DNA of 64,000 bases from Lewinellaceae bacterium. GTDB taxonomy: Bacteria > Bacteroidota > Bacteroidia > Chitinophagales > Saprospiraceae. The notes under the pieces are model-generated. The model saw only the letters and a list, made by a program, of their open reading frames with translations. It did not search any database and was not told the DNA's origin. Below, piece by piece: positions 25,797-33,227 of the stretch; position 1 is the stretch's first letter, and every line of letters starts with the position of its first letter. The stretch lies in the NCBI GenBank assembly GCA_020636255.1, contig JACJYE010000005.1, forward strand, positions 62,001-126,000. The letters are read 5' to 3'. The translations under genes were made by a program, and so were the position numbers.

Positions 25797-28700
25797 ATGA
25801 CAAGAAGACTACGATTGCTTTTACTGATAAGCGTGGCAGCCTTCTATGCTGCTATGCCCCCCGGCCTGCAGGCGCAGGATTGCATATCGGGAGTGGTATA
25901 TTCCGATGACAACAACAACGGCGTACAGGACGGCCCGGAAGGGCCGCTTGCGGGGCAGACGGTGGTTGCCGTGGCCAGTGATGGGACGGTGAGCCAGGCA
26001 ACGACGCTGGGTGACGGGAGCTATGCGTTCTGCAGCCTTGTCACAGGCCCCTATTTCGTTTATGTGGAGCTGGCCTCCCCTCAGCTGAGTGCCAACCCCG
26101 CCTCTCAGTTTGTCGTTTATGCCGGCGCGCCGATCCCCGGCGTGGATTTTGGTATTGTGGACCTCGGCCAGCTGGGTGTTATCGCCGGTATTGCCTTTTT
26201 TGACCTGAACGGGAACGGCACGCAGGAGAACTTCGAACCCGGCCTGGCTGGGTTTCCGGTTACCTTGGACGGTAGCCCTCTGGCGGCTCCTATTGTGATG
26301 AATACCGATGATAAGGGCGCTTTTCGGTTCGAGAACCTACCGCAGGGCGACTATACGGTGAGCATCGTGGCCAATATCCCCAATACCAGCTGGTTCGGGC
26401 CCTCGTCGATAGGCCTGGGGCTGATGGCCGGGGAGACGGTGGACAACCTGCGTTTTGTGCGCCTGCCCGATCCGGGGCTGGCCTCGCTTGTCGACTTTGT
26501 TTGTTACGACCTGGATGCGAACGGTATCAACGACCCGGCTACCGAACCCGGGATCGACGGCCTGAGCATAGAACTGCTGGATGCTCAGGGCATGCTGGCC
26601 GCTTCAACGAGCAGCCTTTCATCGGGGCTGTATGGTTTCATCGCCATCGAGCCCGGCGTCTACACGGTGAGAGCGGTTTTCGACGCGCAGGATCTTACCC
26701 CCACCACCCCGGTAAGTTATACCCTGGATGTGCCCGCCGACGGCTTTCAGCGGCCGGGGCCCTTTTATTTCAGGCCGGAGCGCAGGCTTTTCAAGTGCGG
26801 CATGGAAGCTATGACCTTTGCCGGGTTTACCAATTCCGCCGGCCAGGTGCTCAGCGTGAAGGACACCCGCGACCGGTCCGGAGCCCCGGTAGGGGTCAAT
26901 GCTGACTGGGTGCCCCCGGTGAGCATCAACCACCCCGACTGGACGATAGGCCGGATGCGGAACGTCTACGGATTGGGTATCGATAAAGATTATGACCTGT
27001 ATGTAACGGCTACGGATATTTGGGGAGCGATCTCCAGCACCGCCGGAACGCCGCTGATATTTCGGGTGGATGCCCTGACCGGAGCTGTTTCGGATTTTGT
27101 GGTATCGAACACCGGGGGTACCAATGCGTTGCCCAATACCGGCGCGGCCATCGGCAATATCTGCAGCAACCCGGATAACGACCTGCTGTACGCCACCAAC
27201 CGGGAAAACGGCACTATTGCCGTAATAGCCGCATTTGGCAACGGGTTGTACACCACCGGTGAGGTCATCCAGGTCTTTGACCCCAGCTTTGGCGGCGCCG
27301 CTACGGGCCAGAACCTGTGGGGCATCGCCTACAACCGGAGCGAAGGAAGGGTCTATTTTGCCCGGGATTTTGCCGACGGCATCAATCAGAACCAGATCTA
27401 TTCCATTGGTATTAACACTGGTACGGGCATGATCACGGGCACGGAAACCCTGGAGGCCAGTGTAGCATTATATGGTTCAGTAGATGCACATTTGACGGAC
27501 ATCGCCTTTTCTCAGGATGGCGCCAATATGCTGACCGGGGAAAGAGCCCAAAACTATCCGCATTCGACAAGAGTACTTCAGTACAATGGCGGCGGCCACC
27601 TGAGCTGGAATACCATCGTGCCGCAGCTGATCCACCTGGGGCTGGCGTCGACCAACTCCGCCGGGGGGGTCGACTATGGTTATACCAGCTTCACCGGCGA
27701 CAGCCCTCCCGGCGATGGCTGCGATACCTATATCTACGCCTCCGGTAATGCGCTGGTACTGGAAATCAATAACAACGTATACGGCACTGCGATCATTCCG
27801 GCAACCGGCAATGCGCCGGGCAGCTTTGCCAACCTGAACAGCATTTTCATCGATAGCGACAACGAGATCCTATCCCAGGATAAAGGCTACATCGGCGACG
27901 TCGAAGTGTTCGACTGTGCCTGCCCCGCCGGTTGCGGGCAACTCGGCCTGGCGGTCAGCGCTACGCCCCGCGACAGCCTTACTACGGACAGTTGCTGCTA
28001 CACCATCGACTTTTCCAACACCGGCCCGGAATCCGTTTACGGCATCGAGCTGGTGGCCCTCGATGGAGTGGAATTCAGCTATACCATTGCAGGTGGATAT
28101 TACGGCCCCAACTTCGGCAATTCCAACGTGACCATCGTGCCGGGGCCGCCACCCAGCCTGACGCCTATGCCTAACGCCGTAAGTGGCCTGGCCGATATCT
28201 GCCTGGAAAATGTGCTGGCTACGCCGCAGTATATCCTGGTCAACTACCTGGATTCCACCTTTATGACGTTCTGCACCGATACCCTGGAATTTAACTGCCC
28301 TGTGGAACAAAGCTGCCTCTATATTGTGTCGGACTCGCTGGCCTGCGATTCTTTGGGGTACCTTTACACCGTCGTTGTGGGTAACCCCAGCGGTGGGTTC
28401 CCGGTAGGGTTTGTCAATTTCAATATATCAAGCCCCACATCTGGCGTCACCTTTATTCCGGGTACCAGCTTTGTGCTTACAGATACAATACAGCCCGGCG
28501 AGAAGGATACCCTCTCGTTCGTCATACAGACGTCGGCCGACTTGTTCGGTGACAGCCTTTGCTTTATCCTCTCGGCGCATGACGGCCCTGAGGAGCGATT
28601 GTGCTGCGCCGAGATCGACACCTGTATCGCCTTCCCGCTATGTGACCCCTGCCCCTATGTAGATGCTACCGTCAAGCCGGTGACAGACGTGCAGGCGGAG

Positions 28701-30110
28701 TACTGTTGCTTTGAGCTGTTCGTTACGGACACCCTGACGTATAACCCCAACCTGTTCACGGCCATACAAACGACGATTATTACCCCGGGCGTCAACTTCG
28801 CCGGCCTGACCACCCTGCCGGCTCAGCTGGATGGGTGGAGCTATACGCCTTCCTCGCCTACCAATTCGCTGTTATGGACGCACAGCAGCGGTATCACGCC
28901 GAATGGCGTCAACTACAACCTTTTCGATTTCTGCGTGGAAGGAACCACCTCCACCGACTCTATCTACGTCGAGGTCAAATGGCTGACGGCCGACAGTATG
29001 GTGATGTGCTTCGACACCATTGCGGTCTACTGCCCCTTCTGCCTGACCGTGGTTAACGATTCGCTCACCTGTATCACCAATGCCGACGGGACGCAGGATT
29101 ATGCCTATACCTTCCAGGTGCAGAACTTCTCGCCTTTCCCGGTCAATACCATAGGTATCGTTGAGATCCCTTCCAGCAGCACCAATATCACGCCGGATGT
29201 GATCACCATTCCTACAATACCGGCCTTCCCGCCGGGTGGTACTTCCGTGCCGGTCACCATCATGATCGACGGTTCTGCTGGCCCGGTGGATAGTTTCTGT
29301 TTCGACATCGTATTGCGACAGGTCATACAGGACTCTATAGATATTACCTGTTGTTATGCCACGCATTGCATCGATCTGCCGGCCTGCGACTTGTTGCCGC
29401 CATTCCTGTGCCCCGACCCGGCGCTGGTAAGCAACGACCCCTGCCCGCTGAACTTCCTACCGGTCTGCGGCTGCGACGATGTAACGTATACCAACGCCTG
29501 TTTTGCGTCTAATGCAGGTATTACCATCTGGGTGCCCGGCGTGTGCGACAGCCTGTCCTTTACTGATCCTGTTATCGAGCTTGCAGGTGATCCCGTCTCC
29601 GGCGGTGCGGTGCGGCTGGACTGGACGCTGGCCGACGACCCTGCGCTTTACAGCCACTTCATACTGCGTACCTGGACGGAGGCGGATGGAGCGGAAAACG
29701 TCTTAGCCCTCGTTCCTGTTAACGCCGGCCAGCAGCAATACACTTATGTGCATCAGAACGGTGGTTACGGCATTCGCAAATATGACGTGCTGGCGGCCAA
29801 GTATCAGGGCGAGCTGGCTGTCAGCAATATCGAGCAGGTTTTCGTAATGAACGATGATCAGGAGCAGGCGCTGGTGTATACTTATCCGGTGCCCGCTACG
29901 CAAACCGTGAACGTGCTGTCGAACCGCAGAGGAGAAGCCGTGCTGGAGTTGGTAGGGCCTGACGGCCGTATGATCCTGCAGCGCCGGGAGGAATTCCGGG
30001 GGCTTCCCGTGCCGCTCGATGTCAGCAGAGTAGAAACCGGTGTTTATATTATCCGGCTTCGCTTCCGCGACGGGCAGGTAGGGCAGCAACGGGTGGTGAA
30101 GATGGAATAA
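25797..30110 (+). CDS. T9SS-secreted protein with SdrD-B, propeller, cysteine-rich and Kazal-like domains, 1437 aa
   Basis: The ATG at 25797 is chosen because it starts a signal peptide (RRLRLLLLISVAAFYAA); an upstream ATG at 25713 lies inside the previous gene's 3' end. Three SdrD-B/carboxypeptidase-like units follow (GVVYSDDNNNGVQDGPEG; GIAFFDLNGNGTQENFEP; VCYDLDANGINDPATEPG; residues about 20-320), then a beta-propeller-like region (about 330-700; YGLGIDKDYDLYVTATD, NICSNPDNDLLYATN), then the cysteine-rich domain series shared with the two upstream genes (about 705-1200), a Kazal-like module (CPLNFLPVCGCDDVTYTNAC ... VC), an Fn3-like segment and a type A T9SS sorting domain (TYPVPATQTVNVLS ... 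ETGVYIIRLRF). A strong terminator follows. The protein is surface-exposed or secreted; its function is unknown. Confidence 0.85.
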   Translation: MTRRLRLLLLISVAAFYAAMPPGLQAQDCISGVVYSDDNNNGVQDGPEGPLAGQTVVAVASDGTVSQATTLGDGSYAFCSLVTGPYFVYVELASPQLSANPASQFVVYAGAPIPGVDFGIVDLGQLGVIAGIAFFDLNGNGTQENFEPGLAGFPVTLDGSPLAAPIVMNTDDKGAFRFENLPQGDYTVSIVANIPNTSWFGPSSIGLGLMAGETVDNLRFVRLPDPGLASLVDFVCYDLDANGINDPATEPGIDGLSIELLDAQGMLAASTSSLSSGLYGFIAIEPGVYTVRAVFDAQDLTPTTPVSYTLDVPADGFQRPGPFYFRPERRLFKCGMEAMTFAGFTNSAGQVLSVKDTRDRSGAPVGVNADWVPPVSINHPDWTIGRMRNVYGLGIDKDYDLYVTATDIWGAISSTAGTPLIFRVDALTGAVSDFVVSNTGGTNALPNTGAAIGNICSNPDNDLLYATNRENGTIAVIAAFGNGLYTTGEVIQVFDPSFGGAATGQNLWGIAYNRSEGRVYFARDFADGINQNQIYSIGINTGTGMITGTETLEASVALYGSVDAHLTDIAFSQDGANMLTGERAQNYPHSTRVLQYNGGGHLSWNTIVPQLIHLGLASTNSAGGVDYGYTSFTGDSPPGDGCDTYIYASGNALVLEINNNVYGTAIIPATGNAPGSFANLNSIFIDSDNEILSQDKGYIGDVEVFDCACPAGCGQLGLAVSATPRDSLTTDSCCYTIDFSNTGPESVYGIELVALDGVEFSYTIAGGYYGPNFGNSNVTIVPGPPPSLTPMPNAVSGLADICLENVLATPQYILVNYLDSTFMTFCTDTLEFNCPVEQSCLYIVSDSLACDSLGYLYTVVVGNPSGGFPVGFVNFNISSPTSGVTFIPGTSFVLTDTIQPGEKDTLSFVIQTSADLFGDSLCFILSAHDGPEERLCCAEIDTCIAFPLCDPCPYVDATVKPVTDVQAEYCCFELFVTDTLTYNPNLFTAIQTTIITPGVNFAGLTTLPAQLDGWSYTPSSPTNSLLWTHSSGITPNGVNYNLFDFCVEGTTSTDSIYVEVKWLTADSMVMCFDTIAVYCPFCLTVVNDSLTCITNADGTQDYAYTFQVQNFSPFPVNTIGIVEIPSSSTNITPDVITIPTIPAFPPGGTSVPVTIMIDGSAGPVDSFCFDIVLRQVIQDSIDITCCYATHCIDLPACDLLPPFLCPDPALVSNDPCPLNFLPVCGCDDVTYTNACFASNAGITIWVPGVCDSLSFTDPVIELAGDPVSGGAVRLDWTLADDPALYSHFILRTWTEADGAENVLALVPVNAGQQQYTYVHQNGGYGIRKYDVLAAKYQGELAVSNIEQVFVMNDDQEQALVYTYPVPATQTVNVLSNRRGEAVLELVGPDGRMILQRREEFRGLPVPLDVSRVETGVYIIRLRFRDGQVGQQRVVKME
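29442..29546 (+). other. Kazal-like module within the 1437-residue protein
   Basis: The cysteine spacing and the V-C-G-C-D-x-x-T-Y-x-N-x-C core match bacterial Kazal-type inhibitor domains. The partner module in the 614-residue protein is at 17691-17798. Confidence 0.65.
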
Positions 30111-30117
30111 GTTGAAG

Positions 30118-30157
30118 AAGGGATTCCATCCCTAAAGGGATGGAATCCCTTCCCTTT
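30118..30157 (+). terminator. Strong rho-independent terminator after the 1437-residue gene
   Basis: Perfect 15-bp stem AAGGGATTCCATCCC / GGGATGGAATCCCTT with a TAAA loop, followed by CCCTTTTTT. Confidence 0.9.
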
Positions 30158-30264
30158 TTTCCGCCAATAACTCCCATAATCATAAAATCTGTATTAAATT
30201 TTCGCGATTTTTTGGAAGGTAATCCGGCACGGTATTTTTTCATCAGGTAAAACCAATACCGGAT

Positions 30265-30918
30265 ATGGAAACCGTCAGTGAACTTACCCCTGCGGCGTTA
30301 AATGAACTGTTCCAACCCTTACAACCGGAAGAACGCATCCGCACGCTGTTCGATTATTTCGAGGAAAGCGAAGTCCTTCTGACTTCTTCCTTTGGTATCC
30401 ACTCTGCGCTGCTTTTGTACCTGATGCACCTGGTGAAGCCGCAAAAACGGGCCTATTTCATAAATACTCAGTTCCATTTCCCAGAGACGCTGGCCTACAA
30501 AGAACAACTGGCCGATTTGTGGGGCCTGGAGATTGAGGAATTGGAACCTTCCTGCCGGTCCCAGCTTCTGGTACTGCAACGCCGCATGTGGGAGAGCCAG
30601 CCCGACGCCTGCTGTTACCTCAACAAGGTGTGGCCCCTCGAGCCGTTGAAAAAAGGCCATAAGGTATGGGTTTCCGGCCTGATGGGTTATCAGGCCCACA
30701 CCCGCCGGAACCTGCAGGCCTTTGAAAAACCCAGGCCCGGCGAAACAATATGGAGGTTCTATCCGCTCATCGACCTGACAGAACAACAGTACGCCGGATA
30801 TAAGCGGGAATTCCACTTGCCCCCACATCCATTGGAAGGCCAGGGGTACGGCTCTGTCGGATGCCTGCACTGCACGGTAAAAGGCAATGGCCGCGAAGGA
30901 CCGCTGGAAAGGCTCTGA
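30265..30918 (+). CDS. cysH: Adenylyl-sulfate/PAPS reductase, C-terminus lost by an apparent frameshift
   Basis: A 217-residue PP-loop reductase of assimilatory sulfate reduction, converting activated sulfate (APS or PAPS) to sulfite with thioredoxin. Visible motifs: the PP-loop-like LLTSSFGIHSALLL, INTQFHFPETLAY, WVSGLMGYQAHTRR, and WRFYPLIDLTEQQ. The cysteine pairs Cys116-Cys117 (DACCYLNK) and Cys200-x-x-Cys203 (GCLHCT) are the signature of [4Fe-4S] APS-type reductases. The catalytic ECGLH tail is missing from this frame: translation ends REGPLERL-stop. The tail is present a few bases on in the +1 frame, so one extra base near 30901 (GGACCGCTGG where GGACGCTGG would read E-G-R-W) breaks the gene. 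Corrected, it would have about 226 residues and end at 30946. No sulfur genes are adjacent. Confidence 0.85.
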   Translation: METVSELTPAALNELFQPLQPEERIRTLFDYFEESEVLLTSSFGIHSALLLYLMHLVKPQKRAYFINTQFHFPETLAYKEQLADLWGLEIEELEPSCRSQLLVLQRRMWESQPDACCYLNKVWPLEPLKKGHKVWVSGLMGYQAHTRRNLQAFEKPRPGETIWRFYPLIDLTEQQYAGYKREFHLPPHPLEGQGYGSVGCLHCTVKGNGREGPLERL

Positions 30919-30946
30919 CAAAACGGAGTGCGGGCTTCACCAGTAG
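30887..30946 (+). pseudogene. cysH: Out-of-frame catalytic tail of cysH
   Basis: In the +1 frame relative to the cysH ORF, bases 30902-30946 read RWKGSDKTECGLHQ-stop. This is the conserved C-terminus carrying the catalytic Cys of CysH reductases. It is separated from the main ORF only by a one-base shift. Confidence 0.85.
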
Positions 30947-31078
30947 CCCCTGAAAACAGCTGCCAACTTTCAGATGCTTTGCACCTGGGAGATATTGCAA
31001 TTTTTTTTTCCGGGTATTGTAGATGCGGTAATGCAGAAATTTGGCAATCTTGCGGAATAACAAACAGAAAACATAGTT

Positions 31079-31519
31079 ATGTCCGTCATTGAGATCCGCC
31101 CTCGTTTCCAGCAGCAGCTTGCCCTGAGCCCATCGGAAGCAATAGAGCGCCTGCGCGCTGCCCTGCAACAGCCCGGCATAGATATCATCGGCGCTTTTAT
31201 GGAGCATCACGTCGTATTGAGGTTCCCTCCTGAAAAGCAACACTATTGGTCGCCGCAACTGGCACTCGAGCTTGAAGAGATGGAGGGCGGCGCCCTCTTG
31301 CGCAGGCTGTTCTGTTCGGTACGGAGGCCTTCGGTCTGGTTGATGTTCATGTTCATGTATTCCATCCTGGGTATGCTCAGCCTGTTCGTAGCGATCATGG
31401 GTTTCTCACAGGTGAGCCTGGGGCTTTCGGCGCCCATCCTATGGACGTTGCCGATCGCCGCCGTGCTGGTACTGTTCCTGTATTTTTCCGCAAAACCGGC
31501 GAGCGGCTTGACGGGATGA
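31079..31519 (+). CDS. Small two-TM membrane protein, C-terminus possibly frameshifted
   Basis: A 146-residue protein with a soluble N-terminal half (MSVIEIRPRFQQQLALSPSE ... HHVVLRFPPEKQHYWSPQL) followed by two transmembrane helices (VWLMFMFMYSILGMLSLFVA at about 82-101 and LWTLPIAAVLVLFLYFSA at about 121-138). The frame ends abruptly after the second helix. The two other frames continue it plausibly: TGERLDGMK in one, then MLQLQNFLGEALVLPVEVV in the other, ending at a stop (31599-31601) that overlaps the ATG of the next gene. Two missing A residues in A-runs, or one extra base near 31517, would explain this. I do not recognise a named family. Confidence 0.65.
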   Translation: MSVIEIRPRFQQQLALSPSEAIERLRAALQQPGIDIIGAFMEHHVVLRFPPEKQHYWSPQLALELEEMEGGALLRRLFCSVRRPSVWLMFMFMYSILGMLSLFVAIMGFSQVSLGLSAPILWTLPIAAVLVLFLYFSAKPASGLTG

Positions 31520-31593
31520 AATGCTGCAGCTCCAGAACTTTCTGGGCGAAGCGCTGGTTCTTCCGGTAGAAGTTGTAAAATGCTGGAAATACC

Positions 31594-32068
31594 ATGCCTA
31601 AAAAGACTAACGCACTGAGAATACTGGATGCCCGAAAGATACCTTACGAAACCATAGAATACGAGTACGAAACCGATGGTACCAGGCGTGGAACACATCG
31701 CCTGCGTAAATAGCCCGCCCCTGGAACGCATCTACAAAACACTGGTCGCCAAAGGCGACAGGCAGGGTGTCGTTGTGGCGGTCATTCCCGGCCACCGAAG
31801 CCTGAGCTTCAAGGCTCTGGCCCTGGCCAGCGGGGATAAAAAGATCACCCTGGCCCCCGTCAAAGATATCCAGGCGCTGACCGGTTATATCCGCGGCGGC
31901 TGCTCGCCGGTAGGTATGAAAAAGGCATACCCCGTTTTTATCGATTCCTCGGCACTAACACACGACAGGGTCTTCGTCAACGCAGGCCAGCGCGGGCTAC
32001 TGGCCTGCCTTTCCCCCCAGAACCTGCAGGAGGCCACAGGCGGCGTATTTGTGGAACTGTCTGAATAA
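31594..32068 (+). pseudogene. ybaK: Cys-tRNA(Pro)/Ala-tRNA deacylase, split by a frameshift
   Basis: The YbaK/EbsC family hydrolyses mischarged Cys-tRNA(Pro). The first frame from ATG 31594 reads MPKKTNALRILDARKIPYET and then IEYEYETDGT, before diverging into a stop; the +1 frame from 31676 continues with PGVEHIACVNSPPLERIYKT, VVVAVIPG, GYIRGGCSPVGMKK and VFIDSSA, the conserved core and the GG-x-SP-x-G motif of the family. One extra base near 31681 (GGTACCAGG where GGTCCAGG would restore the frame) separates the two parts. The restored protein would have about 157 residues, a normal YbaK length. It follows the two-TM gene with a likely short overlap. Either a real mutation or a consensus error is possible. 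Confidence 0.85.
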
Positions 32069-32100
32069 TGGCCTCGCGTTAAAGCCCGGGCAAATGGAGA

Positions 32101-32121
32101 TCTTATTTTTTGAACACAACT
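32101..32121. repeat. T-rich ~25-bp motif, copy 1
   Basis: CTTATTTTTTGAACACAAC lies about 60 bases upstream of the DUF1080 gene. Related copies at 41076, 41311 and 54446 share the core CTTATTTTTTGAACACTAC. Confidence 0.6.
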
Positions 32122-32177
32122 AAGTGCTGCCCTTTTTCAAAAAAAATCACTATACTTCCAGCCAAAAAACAAGTACC

Positions 32178-32945
32178 ATGGCCAGGAATTGTATAACCCT
32201 TTTTACTTTATTTTGCCTTGTATCCCTTTTTCAAATAATGCCCCTTCAGGCGCAGGATGAAAAGAACATCCAGATCCCGCCTGAGCTAACAGAAGTTTGG
32301 GAACCCGAAGCCCGGATGGTTACCCCCGGTACGGCTGCGGCCCCTCCGTCCGATGCTATCGTTTTGTTCGATGGCAACAACCTGGAAGAATGGCTTTCCG
32401 CCCAGGATGATTCCCCGGCGCGCTGGACAATCAACGCCGATGGCTCGATGACGGTTGCACCGGGCGCCGGAGATATCAAAACGCGGCGGCTTTTCGGCGA
32501 CGTGCAGCTGCACCTGGAGTTTCGCACGCCTACCGTGATAACCGGCGACGGGCAGGGCCGCGGCAACAGCGGGGTCTTTTTCCAGGAACGCTACGAAGTG
32601 CAGGTGCTCGACAACTACAACAACCGCACTTACTCCAACGGGCAGGCAGGCTCCATTTACAAGCAGTACATCCCGCTCGTCAACGTTTGCCGCCCTCCGG
32701 GAGAATGGCAAACCTATGATATTATCTACACGGCGCCGCGCTTCAACAAGGACGGCATCCGCATACAGGCGGGAACCCTCACCGTGATCCAGAACGGCGT
32801 GCTGGTGCAGAACCACTCGGAGATCAAAGGTACGACCGAATATATCGGGTGGCCCCAAAACCTGGCGCACGGGCCGGCGGCCCTGAAGCTTCAGGACCAC
32901 GGCAACCTGGTGAGCTACCGCAATATTTGGATACGTGAATTGTAA
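32178..32945 (+). CDS. Secreted 3-keto-disaccharide hydrolase-type protein (DUF1080)
   Basis: A 255-residue exported protein. The ATG at 32178 is preferred because it directly starts the signal peptide (ITLFTLFCLVSLFQIMPLQA); an upstream ATG at 32124 would add 18 polar residues. The mature protein matches the DUF1080/3-keto-disaccharide hydrolase fold (concanavalin-like): AIVLFDGNNLEEWLSAQDDS, INADGSMTVAPGAGDIKTRR, DVQLHLEFRTP, GRGNSGVFFQERYEVQVLDN, SIYKQYIPLVNVCRPPGEWQ, TYDIIYTAPRF, and GPAALKLQDHGNLVSYRNIW with the terminal R-N-I-W-I-R. All family motifs are present and the length is typical. Such proteins occur in glycan utilisation of Bacteroidota and Planctomycetes; the substrate here cannot be told. 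Confidence 0.9.
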   Translation: MARNCITLFTLFCLVSLFQIMPLQAQDEKNIQIPPELTEVWEPEARMVTPGTAAAPPSDAIVLFDGNNLEEWLSAQDDSPARWTINADGSMTVAPGAGDIKTRRLFGDVQLHLEFRTPTVITGDGQGRGNSGVFFQERYEVQVLDNYNNRTYSNGQAGSIYKQYIPLVNVCRPPGEWQTYDIIYTAPRFNKDGIRIQAGTLTVIQNGVLVQNHSEIKGTTEYIGWPQNLAHGPAALKLQDHGNLVSYRNIWIREL

Positions 32946-33227
32946 GACAAAACAAAGCGTGGCATAAACGGAGAAAAGCCGTAAATTGCACCGTCTTTTT
33001 CGAACCGGTTACATAACCCGGGTAAGCCTGGCTTTTTTCTATACAGGCAGCCGTTGCAGGACAAAGACAAGGGGCTTTCCCCCTTTTTACTCACCCCATT
33101 CCATCTGATTACACCAGGTACCCCAGCACCAAGGCCCTTCCGGTGTAAGCTGAAAAGACACCAATTTGCCTGGCTCACCTTAGATGTAGGTGTAGCCGCA
33201 ATTCTGCAATTATATTAAAATCGGCTT

